Assembly (NCBI GenBank): GCA_963666895.2
Contig: CAXXNS010000001.1
Coordinates: 1 to 64,000 of the forward strand
DNA: 64,000 bases
Direction: 5' to 3'
From: G963666895 sp963666895
Lineage (GTDB): Bacteria; Desulfobacterota; Desulfovibrionia; Desulfovibrionales; Desulfovibrionaceae
Shown: positions 1 through 9,028 of the stretch, piece by piece
Layout of the letters: each line of letters starts with the position of its first letter
Numbering within the stretch: the first letter of the stretch is position 1
Notes under the pieces: generated by a model
The model's input: only the letters and a program-made list of their open reading frames with translations
Databases searched by the model: none
What the model was told of the DNA's origin: nothing
Position numbers and translations under genes: made by a program

Positions 1-84
1 TGCGGACGGAAGCCCGCCCTGGCCAAAAAAATCCTGCTCTTCGACCTGGAGCGCATGGACTTCGAGACCGTGTCTCTGACCTAG
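1..84 (+). CDS. C-terminal end of an unidentified protein (partial)
   Basis: An open frame enters from outside the window and encodes 27 residues before a TAG stop. The visible tail (CGRKPALAKKILLFDL and onward) is not enough to assign a family. Its stop overlaps the stop of the convergent sulfate permease gene: the shared CTAG gives TAG on both strands. Codon use matches the neighbouring genes, so the frame is probably real. Its start and function lie outside the window. Confidence 0.5.
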   Translation, partial: CGRKPALAKKILLFDLERMDFETVSLT

Positions 85-1721
85 GCCCCGGCCAATCCCC
101 CGATGACGTTCCCGGACCGGTCGCGGTCCAGCATGGCCCAGGCCGCGTCCAGGGCCTCCTCGTGGTCCGTGAAGGTCCGCTCCGGGCCGATGAGCTTGTC
201 CATGCCCAGGGACAGGAACTGGTCCCGCATGTCCGGGCGCACCACGGCCAGCACGGCCAACCCCTGGTCCTTGAGCTTCTCCACCATGCCCACCAGGGCG
301 AAGATGGCCGACAGGTCCATGAACGGGGCCTCCAGGCAGTTGATCACCGCCACCTTGGCGCCCAAAAACTCCATGACCTTGTCCTGCATCTGGGAGGCCG
401 TGCCGAAGAAGAACGGCCCGCGCACGCTGATGACCCGGATGCCGAAGTCCGTGTCGTCCTGGATGCCCCGCTCCGCGGCCTGGATATCGGCCCCGTTGCC
501 GGGCTCGAAGATGCGCACCTGGGTCTGCTTGGCGATGCGGTAGGTGACCAGGAAGGAGGACAGGGTCACGCCCGCGGCCACGGCCATGATCAGGTCCGCG
601 AACACGGTGATGCCGAACACCGAGAGCATGACGGCCAGGTCGGTGCGCGGAGCCCGGCGGGCCAGGCCGATGAGCCGCCAGTCCAGGATGTCCACGCCGA
701 CCTTGACCAGGATGCCCGCCAGCACGGCCAGGGGGATGCGCGCGGCCAGGGGACCCAGGCCCAGGAGCACGGAGATCAGGAACAGGGCATGCACCACGCC
801 GGACAGGCGCGTGCTGCCGCCGGACTTGACGTTGACAACGGTGCGCATGGTGGCCCCGGCCCCGGGCAGCCCGCCCACCAGGGCGGCCAGCGCGTTGCCC
901 ACGCCCTGCCCGATGAGCTCGCGGCGGGAGTCGTGGCGGGTCTTGGTCAGGGAGTCGGCCACGATGGAGGTCAGCAGGGTGTCGATGGAGCCCAGGGCGG
1001 CCAGGGTCAGGCCCAGGCCGACCACCGTGCCCACGTGGTCCAGGCCCAGGTCGGGCAGGGCCAGGGGCGGCAGGCCGGACGGGATGGCCCCGATGTTCGG
1101 CACGTCGAGATGGAACAGCCCGGCCACCGCGGTCAGGCCCACCAGCGCCACCAAAGGCGAGGGCACCAGCCGGGAGATGCGGGCCGGGGTCAGGAAGACG
1201 ATGGCCATGCTGGCCGCGCCCAGGCCCAGGGCGGCCGGGTTCAGGTCGGCCACGGCCTGGGGCAGCACGGCCAGGGCGGCCAGGGGCGAGCCCTTGGAGG
1301 CCGCGCCCAGGAGCACGGGGGCCTGGAGCAGGATGATGATGACTCCGATGCCGCTCATGAACCCGGACAGCACGGGATAGGGGATGAAGCGCACCAGGCG
1401 GCCCAGCCCGGCGATGCCGAAGCCCACCTGGAAGAGCCCGGCCAAGAGCACGGCGGCCATGGCCGTGGGCAGATCGCCGCTGAAGGCCACCAGGGCCGAG
1501 GCCATGACCACGGTCATGGGGCCGGTGGGCCCGGAAATCTGGGACGGGGTGCCGCCCAGGATGGCGGCGAAGAAGCCCAGGACGATGGCCCCGTAGAGCC
1601 CGGCCGCGGCTCCGGCGCCGCTGGCCACGCCGAATGCCAGAGCCAGGGGAAGGGCGATGACCCCGGCGGTCAGGCCGCCGAACAGGTCGCCGCGCAAGCG
1701 GTCAATGGAAATGGAAGGCAT
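81..1721 (-). CDS. SulP-family anion permease with C-terminal STAS domain
   Basis: Inner-membrane transporter of the SLC26/SulP family, probably moving sulfate or bicarbonate; substrate cannot be read from sequence. The 546-residue protein has about ten to twelve hydrophobic segments in the first 430 residues. The family signature around PSQISGPTGPMTVVMAS is present. A cytoplasmic STAS domain follows, with the MDLSAIFAL nucleotide-binding-type loop. The frame stays open upstream, but the ATG at 1721 is chosen because GAGG lies seven bases before it and the protein then begins MPSISIDRLRGD at the usual SulP start. Transcription appears to start about 125 bases upstream, leaving a structured leader. 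The STAS domain is typical of SulP proteins whose activity is controlled through partner proteins. Confidence 0.9.
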   Translation of the reverse strand: MPSISIDRLRGDLFGGLTAGVIALPLALAFGVASGAGAAAGLYGAIVLGFFAAILGGTPSQISGPTGPMTVVMASALVAFSGDLPTAMAAVLLAGLFQVGFGIAGLGRLVRFIPYPVLSGFMSGIGVIIILLQAPVLLGAASKGSPLAALAVLPQAVADLNPAALGLGAASMAIVFLTPARISRLVPSPLVALVGLTAVAGLFHLDVPNIGAIPSGLPPLALPDLGLDHVGTVVGLGLTLAALGSIDTLLTSIVADSLTKTRHDSRRELIGQGVGNALAALVGGLPGAGATMRTVVNVKSGGSTRLSGVVHALFLISVLLGLGPLAARIPLAVLAGILVKVGVDILDWRLIGLARRAPRTDLAVMLSVFGITVFADLIMAVAAGVTLSSFLVTYRIAKQTQVRIFEPGNGADIQAAERGIQDDTDFGIRVISVRGPFFFGTASQMQDKVMEFLGAKVAVINCLEAPFMDLSAIFALVGMVEKLKDQGLAVLAVVRPDMRDQFLSLGMDKLIGPERTFTDHEEALDAAWAMLDRDRSGNVIGGLAGA

Positions 1722-1742
1722 TGAATCCTCGCAATATTTTCG

Positions 1743-1808
1743 GGCGCGACGCTTTGCGCGCCGGAGGGAGCGAGGAACCCCTCGTCCGCGGCGGGAGTGG
1801 TCTCCCGC
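1743..1808 (-). promoter_or_regulatory. Structured 5' leader of the SulP gene: three consecutive hairpins
   Basis: Between the inferred transcription start and the start codon, three perfect short hairpins follow each other. They are GCGGGAG/CTCCCGC (1791-1808), CGAGG/CCTCG (1771-1784) and GGCGCG/CGCGCC (1743-1762). This is seen directly. A regulatory role is inference, as no known riboswitch motif was recognised. Confidence 0.4.
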
Positions 1809-1846
1809 GTCCGTTTTCAGGCCCCGCGGGCCCAAAGAAACGGTCT

Positions 1847-1875
1847 CGTATACGCCCGTCACTTTCGCTTTGCAA
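1847..1875 (-). promoter_or_regulatory. Sigma70-type promoter for the SulP gene
   Basis: On the minus strand, TTGCAA (1875-1870) and TATACG (1852-1847) are separated by 17 bases. This would place the start of transcription roughly 120 bases before the permease ATG. Confidence 0.5.
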
Positions 1876-1890
1876 CAACTCCAACCCCTG

Positions 1891-1930
1891 AAAATAAAAA
1901 AAATCCGCCCCGGTCTCCCGAGGCGGATTT
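1891..1930 (-). terminator. Intrinsic terminator after serA
   Basis: A nine-base-pair stem AAATCCGCC/GGCGGATTT (1901-1930) is followed on the minus strand by an uninterrupted T-rich tract (1900-1891). It lies 24 bases beyond the serA stop and separates serA from the SulP promoter. Confidence 0.85.
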
Positions 1931-1953
1931 CTTGTTTCCGATCAGGACGGCGG

Positions 1954-3138
1954 CTACACGGCCACCCGGATGACCCCGGGAATCTCCATGAGCTTGTCGC
2001 GCACGTCGTCGCCCGGCTTCTGGTGCACCACGTACACGGTCTGCACGTGGTCGGCCAGCTTGCGGGAATTGTTCTCCCGGATGTTCACGCCCAGGTCGCC
2101 CAGGGTGGTGCCGAAGCGGCCGAACATGCCCGGGGTGTCCTCGTGGGTGATGAAGATGGTGTAGGACTCCTGGCCCTCCTGCTCCACGGTCTCGCCCACG
2201 TTGACCGAGCCCTGGAAGTTGCCCCACTTGAGGTACTTGTTGACCACCTCGGCGATCTCCAGGCCGGTGCGGATGGCCGCGTTCTTGGTGGAGGCGCCCA
2301 GGTGGGCGGAGCAGACCATGTTGTCCAGCTCCAGGAGCTTGGAGGTGAAGGGCTCGCCCTCGCGCTTGGGCTCGGTCCAGTAGCAGTCCAGGGCCGCGCC
2401 GCCGATGACGCCCTTCTTGAGCGCGTCGTACAGCGCGTCCTCGCTGACGTTCTTGCCCCGGGAGGCGTTGATCAGGAAGGCGTCGTCCTTCATGATCTTG
2501 AATTCGCGCTCGCCGATGACCACGTCCTTGCCCCCGGTGTGCAGGGTGACGAAGTCCGAGCACTCCAGGACCTGGTCGATGGAATCCAGGTACTCAACCT
2601 TGGAGTCCAGGGAGCGGTACATGTCGAAGCCGACCACCTTCATGCCCAGGGCCCGGGCCTTGCCGGCCACGGACTGCCCGATGCGGCCGCAGCCGATGAC
2701 GCCCAGGGTCTTGCCGAACAGCTCCTTGCCCAGGAAACGCTTCTTGTGCCACACGCCGCTCTTGAGCGTGGCGTGGGCCATGGGCACCTTGCGGGCCACG
2801 GCGAACATCAGCCCGATGGTGTGCTCGGCCGTGGCGTTGGTGTTGCCGTGGGGCGCGAACTTGACGATGACGCCCAGTTCCTTGGCCGCCTCCAGGTCGA
2901 TGTTGTCCGTGCCCACGCCGCCGCGGCCCACGATCTTGAGCTTGCCGTTGCCCGTGGCCCCGGCCTCCAGCACCTGGCGGGTGACCTTGGTGGCGCTGCG
3001 CACCAGCAGGGCGTCGAACTCGCCGATCTCACCGAGGAGGTCGTCGGGGTCGCGTTTCTCGGTCTCTACGGAGTAGCCTTCGTTCTTCAGATAGTCCTGG
3101 GCTTCCTGCACCAGTCCGTCGTTGGCCAATATGCGCAT
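1954..3138 (-). CDS. serA: D-3-phosphoglycerate dehydrogenase
   Basis: First enzyme of serine synthesis, oxidising 3-phosphoglycerate to 3-phosphohydroxypyruvate with NAD. The 394-residue cytoplasmic protein has the D-2-hydroxyacid dehydrogenase fold. The NAD loop GVIGCGRIGQSVA lies near residue 145, and the catalytic arginine and glutamate regions follow. The catalytic histidine is in CSAHLGAST, and a C-terminal ACT domain (about residues 320-394) probably mediates serine feedback. The ATG at 3138 is preceded by AAGGA. It sits 13 bases after a class V aminotransferase gene on the same strand, so both serine-pathway steps are probably made from one transcript ending at the terminator at 1891-1930. 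Confidence 0.93.
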   Translation of the reverse strand: MRILANDGLVQEAQDYLKNEGYSVETEKRDPDDLLGEIGEFDALLVRSATKVTRQVLEAGATGNGKLKIVGRGGVGTDNIDLEAAKELGVIVKFAPHGNTNATAEHTIGLMFAVARKVPMAHATLKSGVWHKKRFLGKELFGKTLGVIGCGRIGQSVAGKARALGMKVVGFDMYRSLDSKVEYLDSIDQVLECSDFVTLHTGGKDVVIGEREFKIMKDDAFLINASRGKNVSEDALYDALKKGVIGGAALDCYWTEPKREGEPFTSKLLELDNMVCSAHLGASTKNAAIRTGLEIAEVVNKYLKWGNFQGSVNVGETVEQEGQESYTIFITHEDTPGMFGRFGTTLGDLGVNIRENNSRKLADHVQTVYVVHQKPGDDVRDKLMEIPGVIRVAV

Positions 3139-3151
3139 GATGGTCGGTCCT

Positions 3152-4294
3152 TTACAGTTTGGCGAGCTCGGCGCCGAGCACGTTGAGATAAGTTTCCAGC
3201 ATTTCCTCGTTGATGTCGCCCATGTGCCCGACGCGGAAGACCAGGCGGCGGTTCTGCTCGACAAGAGCCGCGTTCAGCTTGCCGTAGCCCGGGTCGTACA
3301 AATAGCCGTGGCCGCGCATGGTCTCCTTGAGCGCCTTGAGCTGGTCCAGGGTGACGCCCTCGGGCACCATGACCGTGGTCAGGGTCGGGGAGCGGTGCCC
3401 CTTCTGGGCGAACAGGTCGCAGCCGCTGGTGTTGCGCACCCACTCGTGCACGATGTCGCGCATCCTGAGATGGCGGTCGATGCGCTCCTGGGCTCCTTCC
3501 ACGTTCATGATGTAGTCCATCTGCACGTACATCTGGTTGGCCAGGGTGCAGTTGGGCGTGGTCAGGGTCTGGTTCTTGCGCGCCCGGCCCAGCTGGTTGA
3601 GGATGCAGGAGGCGTGGCCGCGGTTGGTCACCTTGGCCGCCTTTTCCTCGGCCTCCTGGTTCACAAACCCGATGCCGAACCCGGCCGGGAGGGCCAGGGC
3701 CTTCTGGGTGGACGTGCAGTACATGGCCGGTCCGGCCTCGTCCAGGTTGACCGCGAAGCCGCCGAAGATGGACACGCCGTCCACCAGGGGCATGGCCCCG
3801 TGCTCGCGGATCACTGCGCAGACGTCCTTGATGTCGTTGCGAACGCCCGTGCTGGTCTCGTTGTGGGTGAAGGTGACCACGGCCGGCTTCACGGCCTTGA
3901 GCTTGTCGGCCAGCACGTCGAGGTCGATGGCCAGGCCGTAGTCGAACTTGAGCTGCTCGGCCTTCTTGCCGTTCAGTACGGCCATCTTGTGGTACAGATC
4001 GCCGAAGGCGCCCACCGACACGTTGAGCACGGTCTCATCGTCGGCCACCAGAGAGCGGATGGAGCTCTCCATGGACGTGGACCCGGACCCGTTGTAAATG
4101 ATGGTCTCATAGCCGTCCCCGGCTCCGGCCAGCTCCTTGAGCCAGCCCCGGATCGGACCGAAACGCTTGTCGTTCTCCTTGTCCCGGTGCCCGAACTCGG
4201 GCAGGACCCCGGCCTCCTTGACCTCGTCGCGGATGAAGGTCGGGCCGGTGATGAACAAAGCCAACTCTGCGAAATCATATCCGTTCGTGTCCAT
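3152..4294 (-). CDS. Class V aminotransferase, probable phosphoserine aminotransferase
   Basis: PLP enzyme of the class V family (alanine-glyoxylate/serine-glyoxylate/SerC-like), 380 residues. The PLP lysine is visible in CTSTQKALALPAGFG, and TGPTFIRDEV near the N-terminus is the phosphate/substrate loop. The neighbouring serA strongly suggests the job is phosphohydroxypyruvate to phosphoserine, but the sequence resembles the alanine-glyoxylate branch more than canonical SerC. Three close in-frame ATGs exist (4306, 4300, 4294). The last is preferred because GGGGA lies six bases before it and nothing like a ribosome site precedes the first. Substrate assignment is inference from context. Confidence 0.82.
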   Translation of the reverse strand: MDTNGYDFAELALFITGPTFIRDEVKEAGVLPEFGHRDKENDKRFGPIRGWLKELAGAGDGYETIIYNGSGSTSMESSIRSLVADDETVLNVSVGAFGDLYHKMAVLNGKKAEQLKFDYGLAIDLDVLADKLKAVKPAVVTFTHNETSTGVRNDIKDVCAVIREHGAMPLVDGVSIFGGFAVNLDEAGPAMYCTSTQKALALPAGFGIGFVNQEAEEKAAKVTNRGHASCILNQLGRARKNQTLTTPNCTLANQMYVQMDYIMNVEGAQERIDRHLRMRDIVHEWVRNTSGCDLFAQKGHRSPTLTTVMVPEGVTLDQLKALKETMRGHGYLYDPGYGKLNAALVEQNRRLVFRVGHMGDINEEMLETYLNVLGAELAKL

Positions 4295-4411
4295 ATACAT
4301 CCCCATGATTTGCGGGTGTGCCGCCTGCGGCGGCCATAAAGGATACCTTACTTATCCGCTTGCAACGCCGCTGTCCAGCCGACTCGCCGGAAAAACCCGG
4401 GGTTACGGCCC

Positions 4412-4440
4412 TTGCCAACCGCGTCCGCGCTTCCTATAGT
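4412..4440 (+). promoter_or_regulatory. Sigma70-type promoter for the FAD/Fe-S oxidoreductase
   Basis: TTGCCA (4412-4417) and TATAGT (4435-4440) are spaced by 17 bases, 51 bases before the start codon. A GGGAGGAG ribosome site follows at 4477-4484. Confidence 0.6.
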
Positions 4441-4490
4441 CCGCTCTTCCCCGGGGGGAATCCCTCCCCAGTCCCCGGGAGGAGCCCACG

Positions 4491-7400
4491 ATGCCAAAAC
4501 TCGGTCCACACATTTCCATATCCGACGCCCAGTTGTTGACCCGCGTCCTGGGCCTGGTGGACATGGAGCGTTTTGCGGACTGGCCCGAGGACGTGAAGAA
4601 GCTGGCCTGGGACCTGGCCGCCGAGCTGTTCCTGGTCCGCTACAACCCCTTCGTGGACCCGGACCTGGTCAAAAAGTCGGTCTGGCGGCGGCTGAACATG
4701 GCCAAGCCTTCCCTGTCCGGCGGCTACCCCAAGATCCTGACCGCCGCGGTAAACGAGTTCTGGGAGCGCTTCGAGGAGGACCGGGAGTTCAAGGACCGGG
4801 TCCGGGAGCGCCTGGGGCCCCTTTTGGACGAGGACGGCATGGGCGATTCGCCCAACACCTTGGTGGAGTGCGCCACCGACGCCACGGACCTGCGCGTGGA
4901 GCTGCCCATGCTGGTGGTCTTTCCGGGCACGGCCCGGCAGATCACGGCCATCGTCCGCCTGGCCGGGGAAATGGGCTTCCACCTCATCCCCCGGGGCGGC
5001 GGCACCGGCCTGACCGGCGGGGCCATCCCCCTGGCCGGGCGCACCGTGGTCCTGTCCCTGTCGCGCTTCAAGGAAATCCTGGACATCAACGTCGAAGAGG
5101 GCGTGCTCTGCGCCCAGGCCGGGGTCATCACCCTCAAGGCCATCCAGGCCGCGGCCGAACAGGGCATGCTCCTGACCGTGGACCCGGCCAGCAAGGCCGC
5201 CTCGTCCCTTGGCGGCAACGTGGCCGAGAACGCGGGCGGGCCCTTCGCCTTCGAGTACGGAACCACCATCGACAACCTGCTCTCCTACCGCATGGTCACG
5301 CCCAAGGGGCGGATCATGGAGGTGGTCCGCCGCGACCACCCGCGCCACAAGATTTTCGAGACCGACACGGCCGTGTTCGACATCAGGGACGAGGACGGCA
5401 CGGTGCGGGACACGATCACCCTGTCCGGCGCGGACCTGCGCGGCCCGAACCTGGGCAAGGACGTGACCAACAAGTACCTGGGCGGCCTGCCCGGGGTGCA
5501 GAAGGAGGGCGTGGACGGCATCATCCTGGACGCCTGCTTCGTGCTGCACAAAAAGCCCGAGCACTCCCGCACCCTGTGCCTGGAGTTCTTCGGCCGGTCC
5601 ATGAAGAACGCCGTGCTGGTGGTCAAGGACGTGGTCGGCCTGCGCGACCGCATCCGCGATCAGGGCGATCTGGTCAAAATTTCAGCCCTGGAGGAGTTCG
5701 GCACCAAGTACGTCCAGGCCATCGAGTACAAGAAGAAGTCCGCCGCCTACGAGGGCGAGCCCATCTCCGTGCTCCTGCTCCAGCTGGACTCGGACGACAA
5801 GGAGGCCCTGGACCAGGCCGTGGACACGGTGCTGGCCCTGGCCCAGCCGTACGAGGGCGTGGACATCTTCGCGGCCAGGGACGACAAGGAGGCCGAACTG
5901 TTCTGGGAGGACCGGCACAAGCTGTCGGCCATCTCCAAGCGCACCTCGGGCTTCAAGGTCAACGAGGACGTAGTCATCCCCATCGACCGCATCCCGGACT
6001 TTTCCGACTTTCTGGAGAACCTGAACCTCATCTACCTGGCCAAGGCCTACCGCAAGGCCATCGGCCGGGTGCGCGATTTGCCGGGCATCCCGGAGGACGA
6101 GCCGCGCCTGGAAGAAGCGAGCCACAGGGTGCGGGCCATCCTGACCGGCGAGATCACGGCCGCCACGGTCAGCGAGGAGGAGCAGGAGGCGCAGGTCCGG
6201 TACATCTTCCGCGAGCTGCAGGACGCCTTCCCCAAGCTGGACCGCGAGATCAAGGCCATCGGCCAGGACCTGTTCGACTCCCGGGTGGTCATCGCCAACC
6301 ACATGCACGCGGGCGACGGCAACTGCCACGTCAACCTGCCGGTGAACTCCAACGACGCCGAGATGCTGGCCCTGGCCCACGAAGCGGCCGGGGCGGTGTT
6401 CGACAAGGTGCTCACCCTGGGCGGCCAGGTCTCGGGCGAGCACGGCATCGGCATCACCAAGATCGACTACCTGGCCCCGGAAAAGATCGAGGCCCTGCGC
6501 AGGTACAAGCACGAGGTGGACCCGGACAACGTCATCAACCCGGGCAAACTGACCACCCGCCCCCTGCCCGCCGAGCCCTACACCTTCTCCTTCAACCGGC
6601 TCATCCAGGACCTGGACCGCACCGCGCTCAAGGACAAGGAAGAGCTCATCGCCATGCTCAAGGCGATCCAGACCTGCACCCGCTGCGGCAAGTGCAAGGG
6701 CGTCTGCCCCATGTACCACCCCAGCCGCAGCGTGCTCTACCATCCGCGCAACAAGAACATCTCCCTGGGCGCGCTCATGGAGGCCATCACCTATTCCCAG
6801 TTCCAGCGCGGCGAGCCGGACGAAGGCCTGCTGGCCAGGCTGCGGGACATGGTGGAGCACTGCACGGCCTGCGGCAAATGCACCGCGGTCTGCCCGGTCA
6901 AGATCGACTCGGCCGGGGCGGCCCTGCGCATGCGCGCCTTCCTGGACTTCAAGGGCCAGGGCGGCCACCCCATCAAGCACGCCGTGCTCAAGCATGTGGC
7001 ACGGGATCCGTCCCGCCGGTTGCCCGGAGTGGCCAAGGCCCTGAGCGCGGGCCAACTCGTGCACAACGCGGCCATCTCGCTCATGCCCGCGTTCTGGCGC
7101 AAGCGGCGCGAGAGCCTGCTCCTGCAGGGCCCCGGGCCCCGGGTGGACTTCACCAGCCTGGTGGCCGAGCTGCACCTGGACAAGGAGTGCGTGTTCAAGC
7201 AGTCCGGCGCGCGGTCCGACGACACCGTGCTCTACTTCCCGGGCTGCGGAGCCGGGCTCTTTTCCACGGACGTGGGCCTGGCCTCGCTGTACGTCATGCT
7301 GGCCACCGGGGCCAACGTGGTCCTGCCGCCCAAGCATTTGTGCTGCGGCTACCCCCTGCTGGCCTCGGGCTGCGACGAGGCCTACAAGGCCAACCGCCAC

Positions 7401-8045
7401 CGCACCCTGCAGGAGCTCATCGACCTGCTCATCGTCACGGGCAAGGCCGGGCTCAAGGCCACCACCCTGGTCACGGCCTGCGGCACCTGCCGCGAATCCC
7501 TGGAGAGCTTCGACTTCAAGGGCGAGTTGGACGATCCCCTGACCCACGTGGACGTGCTCCAGTTCGCCCTGGACCGGCTGAACCTCCCGGCCGCGCCGGG
7601 CAACCGGCTGGTCTACCACGCGGCCTGCCACGCCGAATGGACCGGCGCTCCCAAGGACAAGGCCGCGGGCATGTATCGCACGGCCCTGGCCCAACTGACC
7701 GGATCGGAGGTCACCCTGTCGCCCTACTGCTGCGGCGAGTCGGGCCTGGGCGCCCTGACCAGCCCGGCCATCTACAACCGGCTGCGGGAGCGCAAGAAGG
7801 ACCAGTTGGAGCGCGACCTGGCCGGGGACAGGGACGGGGACCGGGCCCAGAGCCCGGTGGTGGTGGGCTGCCCGTCCTGCCGCATCGGCATCCGCCGCTC
7901 CATGATGGCCCTGGGCCGCAGGAACAAGGTCATGCACACGGCCGAGTACCTGGCCGAGCAGATCGGCGGCAAGGACTGGAAAAAGGATTTCAAGGCCCGG
8001 CTCAAGGCGGCCGAACGCAAGGGCCGGGCCGTTCTACTGGACTAA
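4491..8045 (+). CDS. FAD-linked oxidase / Fe-S oxidoreductase fusion (D-lactate dehydrogenase-like)
   Basis: Large 1184-residue cytoplasmic fusion. An N-terminal GlcD-type FAD domain has the pyrophosphate loop RGGGTGLTGG near residue 167, followed by a FAD-oxidase C domain to about residue 690. Two 4Fe-4S motifs follow, CTRCGKCKGVCP (about 729) and CTACGKCTAVCP (about 791). Two CCG domains then appear, with PGCGAG near 915, CCGYP, HAACHAEW near 1042, CCGES and GCPSC. This is the architecture of Dld/GlcDF fusions that oxidise 2-hydroxyacids and pass electrons to quinone or Fe-S partners. Desulfovibrio genomes carry a similar long protein considered a D-lactate dehydrogenase candidate. Start ATG with GGGAGGAG. 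Substrate is inferred, not seen. Confidence 0.85.
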   Translation: MPKLGPHISISDAQLLTRVLGLVDMERFADWPEDVKKLAWDLAAELFLVRYNPFVDPDLVKKSVWRRLNMAKPSLSGGYPKILTAAVNEFWERFEEDREFKDRVRERLGPLLDEDGMGDSPNTLVECATDATDLRVELPMLVVFPGTARQITAIVRLAGEMGFHLIPRGGGTGLTGGAIPLAGRTVVLSLSRFKEILDINVEEGVLCAQAGVITLKAIQAAAEQGMLLTVDPASKAASSLGGNVAENAGGPFAFEYGTTIDNLLSYRMVTPKGRIMEVVRRDHPRHKIFETDTAVFDIRDEDGTVRDTITLSGADLRGPNLGKDVTNKYLGGLPGVQKEGVDGIILDACFVLHKKPEHSRTLCLEFFGRSMKNAVLVVKDVVGLRDRIRDQGDLVKISALEEFGTKYVQAIEYKKKSAAYEGEPISVLLLQLDSDDKEALDQAVDTVLALAQPYEGVDIFAARDDKEAELFWEDRHKLSAISKRTSGFKVNEDVVIPIDRIPDFSDFLENLNLIYLAKAYRKAIGRVRDLPGIPEDEPRLEEASHRVRAILTGEITAATVSEEEQEAQVRYIFRELQDAFPKLDREIKAIGQDLFDSRVVIANHMHAGDGNCHVNLPVNSNDAEMLALAHEAAGAVFDKVLTLGGQVSGEHGIGITKIDYLAPEKIEALRRYKHEVDPDNVINPGKLTTRPLPAEPYTFSFNRLIQDLDRTALKDKEELIAMLKAIQTCTRCGKCKGVCPMYHPSRSVLYHPRNKNISLGALMEAITYSQFQRGEPDEGLLARLRDMVEHCTACGKCTAVCPVKIDSAGAALRMRAFLDFKGQGGHPIKHAVLKHVARDPSRRLPGVAKALSAGQLVHNAAISLMPAFWRKRRESLLLQGPGPRVDFTSLVAELHLDKECVFKQSGARSDDTVLYFPGCGAGLFSTDVGLASLYVMLATGANVVLPPKHLCCGYPLLASGCDEAYKANRHRTLQELIDLLIVTGKAGLKATTLVTACGTCRESLESFDFKGELDDPLTHVDVLQFALDRLNLPAAPGNRLVYHAACHAEWTGAPKDKAAGMYRTALAQLTGSEVTLSPYCCGESGLGALTSPAIYNRLRERKKDQLERDLAGDRDGDRAQSPVVVGCPSCRIGIRRSMMALGRRNKVMHTAEYLAEQIGGKDWKKDFKARLKAAERKGRAVLLD

Positions 8046-8107
8046 GCGACCGGCTCCAGGTACGTAGGCTCCTGTTTTCCCAAAACACGAACCCGAGAGA
8101 TGTGAAC

Positions 8108-9028
8108 ATGATGCGAGTGGCCGTGGTCGGACTGGGGTGGATGGGCAAGGTCCATTTGCGCAACTACTCCGAGATGCAGGGCGTGGAAGTGGCCGGGGTG
8201 GCGGACATCGACCCCAAGGCCCTGGAAGAGGCCAAGGAACGGTTCAACGTGCCCACCTTCACCTCGGTGGAGGAGTTGCTGGAACAGAACCTGGACGCCA
8301 TCAGCGTCTGCGTACCCACCAGCCTGCACCACGCCACGGGCATGGCCGTGATCAAACGCGGCGTCCCCCTGCTCATCGAGAAGCCCCTGGCCGCCACCGT
8401 GGCCGAGGGCCGCGAGCTGGTGGAAACGGCCGAAAAGGCCGGCGTGCCCCTGATGGTCGGCCACATCGAGCGCTTCAACCCGGCCGTGGGCCGGGTCAAG
8501 GAGCTCATCGGCGACGACGCCATCTCCATCACCATCGAGCGCGTGGGCCCCTATCCGCCGCGCATCCAGGACGTGGGCGTGGTCAAGGATCTGGGCTCCC
8601 ACGACGTGGACCTGGTCCGCTGGCTGACAGGCTCGGAGTACGAGTCCGTATACGCCGTGACCAGCACCTCCATCGGCAAGCACGAGGACACGGCCCTGAT
8701 CACCGCCCGCATGAAGAACGGCGTGCTGGCCAACATCTCCACCAACTGGATCACCCCGTACAAGTCCCGCACCATCCACGTGGCCTGCAAGTCCAAGTAC
8801 ATCGAGGCCAACCTGATCAACCAGGAGGTCAAGGAGTTCTCCTCCTTCTCCACCTACGACAAGAGCTACTCGGTGCGCGAGTGGCCCCTGATCTGGCAGG
8901 AGCCGGTGAAGCAGGAGCTGACCGCCTTCCTGGCCGCGCTCAGGCAGGGGACGGAAGTGCCCATCACCGGACGTGATGGGCTCAAGGTGCTGGAAACACT
9001 CGAAAAAGTGTTTGAATGCGCTTGTTAG
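8108..9028 (+). CDS. Gfo/Idh/MocA-family NAD(P)-dependent oxidoreductase
   Basis: 306-residue cytoplasmic sugar dehydrogenase of the Gfo/Idh/MocA family. The Rossmann loop VVGLGWMGKVH lies at residues 6-16, the family EKP catalytic triplet in LLIEKPLAA, and the lid motif in VGHIERFNPAV. HIERFNPAV is shared with UDP-N-acetylglucosamine 3-dehydrogenases (GnnA-like), so a nucleotide-sugar substrate is plausible but unproven. Two adjacent ATGs occur; the first (8108) has GAGAG eight bases upstream. It follows the FAD/Fe-S gene by 62 bases on the same strand, and its TAG overlaps the stop of the convergent BON lipoprotein gene by four bases. Confidence 0.85.
   Translation: MMRVAVVGLGWMGKVHLRNYSEMQGVEVAGVADIDPKALEEAKERFNVPTFTSVEELLEQNLDAISVCVPTSLHHATGMAVIKRGVPLLIEKPLAATVAEGRELVETAEKAGVPLMVGHIERFNPAVGRVKELIGDDAISITIERVGPYPPRIQDVGVVKDLGSHDVDLVRWLTGSEYESVYAVTSTSIGKHEDTALITARMKNGVLANISTNWITPYKSRTIHVACKSKYIEANLINQEVKEFSSFSTYDKSYSVREWPLIWQEPVKQELTAFLAALRQGTEVPITGRDGLKVLETLEKVFECAC

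Noticed and set aside
162..1724. Long plus-strand open frame opposite the SulP gene (520 codons)
   Set aside because: Its translation is dominated by His, Gly, Gln and Arg, the usual antisense shadow of a GC-rich gene. The opposite strand encodes a clear permease.
4320..4380. Divergent promoter for the serine-pathway genes
   Set aside because: TTGCAA occurs on the minus strand, but no -10 hexamer lies at an acceptable distance, so no promoter is listed.
5682..7937. Long minus-strand open frame inside the FAD/Fe-S gene
   Set aside because: Antisense shadow with no recognisable motif; the plus strand carries a full set of FAD and Fe-S motifs.
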